DNA from: Myxococcales bacterium
GTDB lineage: Bacteria; Myxococcota; Polyangia; Fen-1088
Assembly (NCBI GenBank): GCA_003159055.1
Contig: PMLH01000574.1
Location: 1 to 9,296 of the forward strand
Direction: 5' to 3'
DNA length: 9,296 bases
The stretch's first letter is position 1. Every line of letters begins with the position of its first letter. The position numbers and the translations under genes are program-made. Below, piece after piece: positions 1 to 4,926 of the stretch. The notes under the pieces are model-generated. The model did no database searches. It had not been told where the DNA came from and saw only the letters and a list, made by a program, of their open reading frames with translations.

Positions 1-94
1 GCTGCTGCGTCGCCGCTCGCTTGAATACCTCTAGTATTCGGCGCTTCGCTGCTCCTTGCATCCGTCCCGAATCCACACCAATCGGCTCGGGCCG
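1..94. repeat. Non-coding repeat-like segment with palindrome
   Basis: No convincing coding sequence lies here. The segment follows the stop codon of the minus-strand gene at 112-651. It contains a clean inverted repeat, GAATAC (23-28), a 5-nt spacer and GTATTC (34-39), flanked by GC-rich sequence rich in GCTGC/GCTCGC-like words. A second small hairpin is TCGGC (82-86) with GCCGA (91-95). Neither hairpin is followed by a T-run in the direction of the upstream gene, so a classical intrinsic terminator is not supported. Because the adjoining 21 bp (95-115) recur at the other end of the window, this is probably part of a dispersed intergenic element (REP- or MITE-like). That membership is inferred; only the palindromes are directly visible. 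Confidence 0.45.
23..39. repeat. Palindrome GAATAC-n5-GTATTC
   Basis: A perfect 6-bp inverted repeat with a 5-nt loop (CTCTA). It could form a short hairpin in RNA or serve as a protein site. Outside the 6-bp arms, pairing continues only through wobble pairs and mismatches. It sits about 75 bp downstream of the stop codon of the 112-651 gene. It might be the core of a dispersed repeat, or by chance a 3' end hairpin. Confidence 0.5.
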
Positions 95-115
95 ACTTTC
101 ACCACGGGCTGCTAG
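95..115 (-). repeat. Copy 1 of 21-bp inverted repeat
   Basis: Positions 95-115 are the exact reverse complement of 9276-9296. Read on the minus strand, this copy begins CTAGCAGCCCGTGG and ends GAAAGT. Identity begins at CTAG; the bases before it differ between the copies (ACTT here, TTAG in copy 2). The other limit is unknown because copy 2 runs into the window edge. The copy overlaps the TAG stop codon of the 112-651 gene. In each case the repeat lies at the 3' end of a gene and reads in that gene's direction. Confidence 0.85.
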
Positions 116-651
116 AAGTTGATGTAGGCGCCGACGCGGCCTTCGATCGTCCAGGCTGTCGCCGATGCCGCCGTTGCCGTCGCGTCAATTGTGCGCGGCA
201 GCAGTCCTACTTCGGCAAAAACGCCGAGTGCGGGAACAAACGCGATCCCGGGCAAGCCGATCTTCACCCCCAAAGCCCCGCCATAGACAAACTTGCGCTT
301 GCTATCGCCGCGTTCAAGCAGGTGGCTCACCCCGACAATCACGCGGCCGTAGAGAGGAAACACCGGCGGAACCAGTGAGAGCATGGGCCGAAGCTCCATG
401 TCAGTCGTGCTCGCCTTCTTGTCGGCGAAATCCATCACGATGCCGAGCTGCAGACGGAACATCGAAAGCACGGGCAGCGACGGGGAGTAGCCAGGGGCGA
501 GCTCGAGATTCAGCTGTTCCCATCCGCGAGAATCCTTGGGCGCCGCCGTATAGCCCTTGCCAAGAGAAGCTTCCATGAGGAATCCCGCGCGCGCCGCGGC
601 GGGAAGCAGGGTCATCGCGGTCAGGATGGCGGCAACTAGGAACTTACGCAT
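112..651 (-). CDS. Predicted secreted outer-membrane beta-barrel protein
   Basis: A 179-residue protein of unknown specific function. Residues 1-22 are a clear Sec signal peptide: the basic start MRK, a hydrophobic stretch, and an Ala-rich cleavage site around AARA-G. The mature part alternates hydrophobic and polar residues, is rich in Gly, Val and aromatics, and ends in Tyr-Ile-Asn-Phe. A terminal aromatic residue after a beta-strand is typical of outer-membrane barrels recognised by the BAM machinery. The size fits a small eight-strand barrel, but no named family is recognised. The ATG at 651 is supported by GAGGAG (659-664) seven bases upstream. The gene lies 119 bp downstream of der in the same direction, so it may be read through from der or have its own promoter. 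Its stop codon falls inside a repeated sequence (95-115), so the final residues may have been set by an insertion. Confidence 0.75.
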   Translation of the reverse strand: MRKFLVAAILTAMTLLPAAARAGFLMEASLGKGYTAAPKDSRGWEQLNLELAPGYSPSLPVLSMFRLQLGIVMDFADKKASTTDMELRPMLSLVPPVFPLYGRVIVGVSHLLERGDSKRKFVYGGALGVKIGLPGIAFVPALGVFAEVGLLPRTIDATATAASATAWTIEGRVGAYINF

Positions 652-658
652 GGGGTGT

Positions 659-664
659 CTCCTC
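659..664 (-). promoter_or_regulatory. Shine-Dalgarno of the 112-651 gene
   Basis: GAGGAG on the minus strand ends seven bases before the ATG at 651. This fixes the start and gives a signal peptide of normal length. Confidence 0.7.
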
Positions 665-686
665 TTCGGTGCAAGGGGCAGCTTGC

Positions 687-705
687 CTCGAGCACTGCGC
701 TCGAG
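687..705. promoter_or_regulatory. Perfect 7-bp hairpin between der and outer-membrane gene
   Basis: CTCGAGC (687-693) and GCTCGAG (699-705) form a perfect 7-bp inverted repeat around a 5-base loop. It lies about 65 bp past the der stop codon and 35 bp before the start of the next gene. No T-run follows on either strand, so it is not a textbook intrinsic terminator. It could be a factor-dependent 3' end, an mRNA processing or stability hairpin, or a protein-binding site. A second small hairpin, GGCTA-CCC-TAGCC, lies at 714-726. Confidence 0.4.
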
Positions 706-712
706 CTTCTCA

Positions 713-741
713 TGGCTACCCTAGCCTCAGATGCCGGTCAA
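713..741 (-). promoter_or_regulatory. Weak candidate promoter for the 112-651 gene
   Basis: On the minus strand TTGACC (736-741) matches the -35 consensus at five of six positions. With a 17-bp spacer the -10 position is TAGCCA (713-718), which is a poor match. The location between der and the next gene is suitable, but the -10 is weak and this may be chance. Confidence 0.2.
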
Positions 742-770
742 TAGCGTCCGGCTTGCCTAGTGCCGCCGGT

Positions 771-2195
771 CTAGTCCTTGGGCTTGGGCATTGCCTTCCG
801 CTTGCTGCGGTGGGCACGCAGCGCCAGCCGCAGCGGCGCGCCCTCGAAGCCGTAGGTTTCGCGAAGCTGGTTCACCAAGTACCTTTGGTAGGGATGGCCG
901 ATGGCCTTGGGAAGGTTGGTGCTCACGAAGAAGGTCGGCGGCCGCACGTCAGCCTGGGTGATGAAGTACAGCTTCACATGCCTGCCGGTTGGGCCGGACG
1001 GAGGCAGGCGACGGGCGACGATCTCTTCAAAGTTCTTGTTTAGGTCTGAGGTCGGAACCCTGCGCGTCCATTGTTGAAACACGCGCGCCGCGACTTCCGG
1101 AATCGCGGCAACTCCACGACCGGTGTTGGCGGACATGGTGAGGAAGGGAGCGTAACCGATGAAATCCAGGACTTCTCGGGCGGCGCTGATTCGCGCATCG
1201 GTTTCGGCTCGGCGGACCAGGTCCATCTTGTTCAGGATCACGACCGCCGCGCGGCCCGACTCTTCGATGAAGCTGGCCAGCTTGGCGTCTTCGGCGCTGG
1301 CCCCGATGCCCGCGTCGATTACCAGTGCGACGACGTCCGCGCGGGCCAGTTGGTCGCGCGCCATCTTGGCGGCCACGGCTTCGGTCTGGGTGTCGATGGC
1401 GCGTCGGCGACGAAGCCCGGCTGTGTCGACAAGGACGAACTCGCGATCGCCTGCCCGAAACGGCGTGTCGATCGGATCCCGCGTGGTGCCAGGTTGGTCA
1501 TGGACCAGCACGCGCTCTTCGCCAAGCAATCGGTTCACGAGCGAGGACTTGCCGGCGTTGGGCTTGCCCACGAAGGCGATGCGAATCGGTGGCGCAGGCT
1601 CGCCAACCAGAGCCGCGTCCTCGCCGGTCTGACCGCCGATCTCGGCGTCCTGCCCGGGCTGCGCGTCACCTCCCATCGCCAGCACCGCGGCGTCCAGCAA
1701 CTCGCCGATGCCGCGACCGTGGGTGGCCGACACGCCGAACACCTGGGAAAATCCGAGCGCGTACCCTTCCGCCTCGGCCGAGTCGCGCAGCGAGGAGTCA
1801 ACCTTGTTGACGGCCACCAGAATCGGCTTGCCCGTGCGCCTGAGCAGGTCCGCCACGTCCTCGTCGACTGCGGTCACCCCTTCGGCGGCGTCGAGCACAA
1901 ATACCAGAACCGCGGCATCGTCGACGGCACGCAGGGTCTGCGAGCGCATGGCGGCCAGAATGCCGTGAGCGTTCGGGTCGAGGCCACCGGTGTCGACGAC
2001 ACGAAACTTCACCCTGCCCCACGAGCAAACCCCGTAACGGCGATCCCTGGTCACGCCGGGCATGTCCTCGACGAGAGCTGGACGACCGCCGACCAGACGG
2101 TTGAACAGCGACGATTTTCCGACGTTCGGACGCCCGACCAACGACAACAAGGGCAGCTTCTGGGATTCGGCGTCGAGCGGCTCCGGTCTGCTCAC
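771..2195 (-). CDS. der: Ribosome biogenesis GTPase Der (EngA)
   Basis: Der is an essential GTPase with two tandem G domains that acts in late assembly of the 50S ribosomal subunit. This 474-residue protein has the full layout. G domain 1 has the P-loop GRPNVGKS (about residues 21-28), TRD (49-51), DTGG (68-71) and NKVD near 129. An acidic, Gly-rich linker of some 30 residues follows. G domain 2 has the P-loop GKPNAGKS near residue 207, GTTRD, DTAG and NKMD near 321. A C-terminal KH-like domain (about 380-460) ends in a basic Arg/Lys tail. Its length is close to the E. coli protein (490). The start is GTG at 2195, with GAGGA (2202-2206) six bases upstream. The GTG overlaps the TGA of era in the sequence GTGA, so the two are very probably translationally coupled. 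No truncation or missing G motif is seen. Confidence 0.97.
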   Translation of the reverse strand: MSRPEPLDAESQKLPLLSLVGRPNVGKSSLFNRLVGGRPALVEDMPGVTRDRRYGVCSWGRVKFRVVDTGGLDPNAHGILAAMRSQTLRAVDDAAVLVFVLDAAEGVTAVDEDVADLLRRTGKPILVAVNKVDSSLRDSAEAEGYALGFSQVFGVSATHGRGIGELLDAAVLAMGGDAQPGQDAEIGGQTGEDAALVGEPAPPIRIAFVGKPNAGKSSLVNRLLGEERVLVHDQPGTTRDPIDTPFRAGDREFVLVDTAGLRRRRAIDTQTEAVAAKMARDQLARADVVALVIDAGIGASAEDAKLASFIEESGRAAVVILNKMDLVRRAETDARISAAREVLDFIGYAPFLTMSANTGRGVAAIPEVAARVFQQWTRRVPTSDLNKNFEEIVARRLPPSGPTGRHVKLYFITQADVRPPTFFVSTNLPKAIGHPYQRYLVNQLRETYGFEGAPLRLALRAHRSKRKAMPKPKD

Positions 2196-3205
2196 GGCTC
2201 TTCCTCGCCATAGCCCAGCCCAGCCAGCCCCTCGGGCGACGAGGTCCAGCCTTCCTCGACCCGCACGTTTAGGCGCAAGTGCACCGGGCGGCCGAGAAAT
2301 TCGGTAATTTCCTTGCGCGCGGCCATGCCGACGTCGCGGATCATGGCGCCGCCCTTGCCGACCACGATGGCTTTCTGGCTTTCCCGATCGACCACGATAC
2401 TGGCGTCGATCACCACGTCGCCCTTCTCCCGCTCATTCCAGTTTTCCACTCTCACCGCCGTCGCGTAGGGAAGCTCTTGGTTGAGGCGAAGAAAGAGTTG
2501 CTCGCGCACAAGCTCGCCGGCCAGGAATCGTTCGGTCCGGTCGGTGAGAACGTCCGGCCCGTACAGCGGCGCGCCTTCCGGCAACAGCCGCAAGAGCTCT
2601 TTGATCAGTCCGTCCAAGCCCTTTTTTCGGGTCGCGCAGGTGGGCACGACCGCGGAAAACTTGCCCGTCCTGCCCCACCATTCGATGAGCGGCAGGATCT
2701 GCCCCTTGTCGCCAACCTTGTCGACCTTGTTGAGGCACAAGACCGCCTTCCTCCCGGTCTGGGTCAGGCGTTCGAGGATCCAGGTCTCGGCCTCCGGCAG
2801 CTTTGCCGAGGGCGCCAGGGCCGCCGCCTTCTCGTGGGCCTCGACCACCATCAACACCGCGTCCACCTCCTCGATGGCTCCCATCGCCTCGCGCACCATG
2901 AATCGGTTCAGCTTCGAGCGCGCGACGTGCACGCCTGGCGTGTCCACGAAGACAATTTGTCCGTTGGCCGACCGGCCCGCGCCGCGCGGATCGTCGAGCG
3001 CAAGCGTCGAGGATCCATTCCACACACCGACGATACGGTTGCGCGTGGTCTGGGGCTTGGGCGTCACGATGGCGAGCTTCTCGCCGACGATCGCGTTGAG
3101 CAGCGTCGACTTGCCCACGTTGGGCCGCCCCAAAATAGCAACGGTTCCGGCCACCTGGACGGCGGTTGTCGGGGGATTTTCGTCTTCTTGCGCTGGGTCT
3201 GACAC
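2192..3205 (-). CDS. era: 30S ribosome-associated GTPase Era
   Basis: Era binds the 3' end of 16S rRNA and helps 30S maturation. From a GTG start at 3205 the protein has 337 residues, somewhat longer than the usual 300. It shows the P-loop GRPNVGKS (26-33), TTRNRIVG as the G2 region, DTPG (88-91), NKVD (159-162) and a C-terminal KH domain with GKGG (282-285). Two places differ from typical Era. About 15-20 extra residues (roughly 63-81, Gly/Ser/Ala-rich) lie between G2 and DTPG, and about nine lie between DTPG and NKVD. The G5 position reads TCAT instead of the usual Ser-Ala motif. Longer readings with ATG at 3295 or 3328 would cover the start of the divergent gene and add a stretch unlike Era. 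GTG 3205 has no Shine-Dalgarno sequence, but an extended -10 lies just upstream, suggesting a leaderless mRNA. The gene overlaps der by 4 bp. Confidence 0.95.
   Translation of the reverse strand: MSDPAQEDENPPTTAVQVAGTVAILGRPNVGKSTLLNAIVGEKLAIVTPKPQTTRNRIVGVWNGSSTLALDDPRGAGRSANGQIVFVDTPGVHVARSKLNRFMVREAMGAIEEVDAVLMVVEAHEKAAALAPSAKLPEAETWILERLTQTGRKAVLCLNKVDKVGDKGQILPLIEWWGRTGKFSAVVPTCATRKKGLDGLIKELLRLLPEGAPLYGPDVLTDRTERFLAGELVREQLFLRLNQELPYATAVRVENWNEREKGDVVIDASIVVDRESQKAIVVGKGGAMIRDVGMAARKEITEFLGRPVHLRLNVRVEEGWTSSPEGLAGLGYGEEEP
2202..2206 (-). promoter_or_regulatory. Shine-Dalgarno of der inside the end of era
   Basis: GAGGA on the minus strand lies within the last codons of era, six bases before the GTG start of der. 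With the GTGA overlap it supports coupled translation of the two GTPases. Confidence 0.6.
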
Positions 3206-3214
3206 TGGCGGGCT

Positions 3215-3223
3215 TGTATAGCA
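3215..3223 (-). promoter_or_regulatory. Extended -10 promoter element of era
   Basis: The minus strand reads TGC-TATACA, a TGn extended -10 with a five-of-six match to TATAAT. No good -35 is seen at the expected distance, which is normal for extended -10 promoters. The hexamer ends nine bases before the GTG at 3205. Transcription would then begin at or within a few bases of the start codon, giving a leaderless or nearly leaderless mRNA. Confidence 0.45.
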
Positions 3224-3283
3224 CAGGCCGTTCCCTCGGCTTCTGGATAGATCTTTTTGCTTCCTCCCGCGTTCAACCAGGCC

Positions 3284-3288
3284 GGAGG
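3284..3288 (+). promoter_or_regulatory. Shine-Dalgarno of the 3294-4277 gene
   Basis: GGAGG lies five bases before the ATG at 3294. It is a strong match and fixes the start of the plus-strand lipoprotein gene. No clear promoter for that gene is seen in the 88-bp era intergenic region; TG-rich GGATAGAT near 3245-3252 is only a weak -10 candidate. Confidence 0.65.
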
Positions 3289-3293
3289 TCGTC

Positions 3294-4277
3294 ATGAAGA
3301 AGAACATCGCCAAGTCGTCCGCATCCATCCCGCGTTATTCCCGTTTCGCCATTCTTGTCGCGGGACTTGTGGCGTGCGCCGCGCCTGCTCGCAACGCCGA
3401 AAGCCGGCCGTTGCGCGCCAGCGCAGGCGGGTACGAGGTCGAGGTTCTGGTGGACGGCTCGCCCGCCCCCAACTTCTGGCATGACGGAGAAACCTACGTG
3501 CTTGGCCACACCGGCGAGCGCTACGTGATCCGTGTGCTCAACCACAGCGGCCGCCGCATCGAAGCGGTTGTCACGGTCGATGGGCGCGACGTCGTCGACG
3601 GAAAAGCCGGAGACTTCCGCAACAAGCGCGGCTACCTGGTTCCCGCCTGGGGCCAAGTCGACATCGACGGCTGGCGGTTGTCGGAATCGCACGCTGCCGC
3701 CTTCCGCTTCTCATCGGTGGCGGATTCCTATGCCGCCCGAATGGGCAACGCACGCGAGGTCGGCGTGATCGGTGTGGCAGTCTTCCCGGAGCGTGTCTAC
3801 CAACCGCGGCCGATCCCGGTTTCCCCCCCCTGCTGCATTGACTACCACGACGGCGAATTCAGCTATCGCAACGCCCCGGCAGGCGCGAAGAAGGGTGCGG
3901 CCGATTCGGCAGCCCCAGCACCAGCCGCCGAGCCCCAAGCGAGCCCCAGCGAGCTCGGCAGCACCAGCGCGTCGCGCAGCAAGTCGGCCGCAGGCGACGG
4001 GGCCATGCGCCGCGAACGCCCGGGCCTCGGCACCGAGTTCGGTGAAGCGGTCAGCTCGAACATCCAGCAAGTCGAATTCGTGCGCGCCAATACCTCGAAC
4101 CCGTCAGTGATTCTCGGCATGCGCTACAACGACCACGACGGCCTCGTCACCATGGGCGTCAACGTCGACGGCATCTACCCGTGGCCGAGCGATGGCGACC
4201 TTCGCCGCACGGCAGACCCGTTTCCGGTTTCCCCCCGCCGCTACGCCTCGCCGCCGGCCGGTTGGCAGCGCTACTGA
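3294..4277 (+). CDS. Predicted lipoprotein of unknown function
   Basis: A 327-residue exported protein. A basic N-terminus and hydrophobic stretch (about 17-27) end in Leu-Val-Ala-Cys28, a good lipobox, so it is probably a lipoprotein; cleavage by ordinary signal peptidase near Ala-Pro-Ala is the alternative. Residues about 46-160 form a compact beta-rich domain containing VEVLVDG, a WHDGETYV segment, VDGRDVVDGK and the block DGWRLSES...AAFRFSS...SYAARMGN...GVIGVAVF. It looks like a conserved domain of uncharacterised bacterial secreted proteins, recalled by pattern and not matched to a named family. A Pro/Ala/Ser linker (about 195-235) follows, then a second ordered block (about 238-290) starting GLGTEFGE and containing VEFVRANTSNPSVILGMRY. 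The tail is basic and Pro-rich. The gene is divergent from era and ends 40 bp before the ECF sigma gene in the same direction, so it may belong to that regulatory unit. Confidence 0.8.
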   Translation: MKKNIAKSSASIPRYSRFAILVAGLVACAAPARNAESRPLRASAGGYEVEVLVDGSPAPNFWHDGETYVLGHTGERYVIRVLNHSGRRIEAVVTVDGRDVVDGKAGDFRNKRGYLVPAWGQVDIDGWRLSESHAAAFRFSSVADSYAARMGNAREVGVIGVAVFPERVYQPRPIPVSPPCCIDYHDGEFSYRNAPAGAKKGAADSAAPAPAAEPQASPSELGSTSASRSKSAAGDGAMRRERPGLGTEFGEAVSSNIQQVEFVRANTSNPSVILGMRYNDHDGLVTMGVNVDGIYPWPSDGDLRRTADPFPVSPRRYASPPAGWQRY

Positions 4278-4307
4278 TTGTCTCTGGTCGGTTGCCGACT
4301 GTAGACT
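4278..4307 (+). promoter_or_regulatory. Candidate promoter in front of the sigma gene
   Basis: TTGTCT (4278-4283) and TAGACT (4302-4307) each match the sigma-70 consensus at four of six positions, with an 18-bp spacer. The -10 ends ten bases before the ATG at 4318, which would again give an almost leaderless mRNA. A small hairpin, GTCGG-TTG-CCGAC (4287-4299), lies between the boxes and has no T-run. Cotranscription from the upstream lipoprotein gene is equally possible. Confidence 0.3.
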
Positions 4308-4317
4308 CCACGCCTGG

Positions 4318-4926
4318 ATGACGGATGAAGCTCTCATGGCAGCGTACCAACAAGGCGACGTCGCAGCTTTCGCCGAACTGGTCGCTCGCCATGAGAAGCG
4401 TTTGTGGAACTTCGTCAGGCGGTTCGTGACCGATTCGGCGACGGCGGAAGACCTCTTGCAGGAGGTCTTCCTGCGCATCGTGAAAAACGCGGCGGAGTGG
4501 GAAGCTTCTGCCAAATTCTCGACTTGGCTTTACACAATCGCGCGCAACCTGTGCACCGACAACGCCAGGCGCGGAGCGCTTCGCAAGGCCGACTCGCTTG
4601 ACCAGACGCCAGGACCCAACCGTGACGAATCCGGCCCACACCGCATCGACAAGATCGCCGGATCGGACCCCAACGCGGAGAAGGCAGCCATGAATCGCGA
4701 AATCGCAGACCGGGTCGACCGCGCGGTGGCCGAGCTGCCACTCGAACAGCGCGAGGTCTTCCTGATGCGCGAAGTGATGGACATGTCCTTCGCGGAAATC
4801 GCGGCTGCGACCAAGTCCAGCGAACCCACCGTAAAAAGCCGCATGCGCTACGCCCTGGAACGCCTGCGCGCAGCTTTGGGCGAATTCTCCGAGCAGACGG
4901 ACACTGTTGCCATGGGGAGCGTCTAG
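4318..4926 (+). CDS. ECF-family RNA polymerase sigma factor
   Basis: This 202-residue protein is a two-domain extracytoplasmic-function sigma factor that directs RNA polymerase to a specific promoter set. Sigma region 2 (about residues 17-85) includes FAELVARHEKRLWNFVRRF, the LLQEVFLRI segment that contacts core polymerase, and FSTWLYTIARNLCTDNARR, which melts and reads the -10. A charged linker of some 45 residues leads to region 4 (about 132-188): LPLEQREVFLMREV, then the helix-turn-helix FAEIAAATKSSEPTVKSRMRYALERLRAAL that reads the -35. The ATG at 4318 is chosen because the protein then begins TDEALMAAYQQGDVAAF, the usual ECF N-terminus. An upstream in-frame start at 4192 would overlap the lipoprotein gene. 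ATG 4336 is a possible alternative. No clear Shine-Dalgarno precedes 4318. The TAG stop abuts the ATG of the anti-sigma gene, so the two are expected to be co-translated. The ECF subgroup cannot be set by eye. Confidence 0.93.
   Translation: MTDEALMAAYQQGDVAAFAELVARHEKRLWNFVRRFVTDSATAEDLLQEVFLRIVKNAAEWEASAKFSTWLYTIARNLCTDNARRGALRKADSLDQTPGPNRDESGPHRIDKIAGSDPNAEKAAMNREIADRVDRAVAELPLEQREVFLMREVMDMSFAEIAAATKSSEPTVKSRMRYALERLRAALGEFSEQTDTVAMGSV
4914..4919 (+). promoter_or_regulatory. Shine-Dalgarno of the anti-sigma gene
   Basis: GGGGAG lies inside the last codons of the sigma gene, seven bases before the ATG at 4927. It supports the start and close translational coupling of sigma and anti-sigma. 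Confidence 0.65.

Noticed and set aside
1071..2213. Long plus-strand open frame opposite der (380 codons)
   Set aside because: It is antisense to a clear Der protein, has no recognisable domain and is Arg/Gly/Asp-rich; open frames like this arise from GC-rich codon bias.
2279..3202. Long plus-strand open frame opposite era (307 codons)
   Set aside because: It is the antisense shadow of era, with no domain and no plausible start signal.
3206..3328. Longer N-terminus for Era
   Set aside because: It overlaps the divergent lipoprotein start and adds residues with no Era similarity.
4192..4317. Longer N-terminus for the sigma factor
   Set aside because: It would overlap the end of the lipoprotein gene and adds Arg/Pro-rich sequence before the usual ECF N-terminus.
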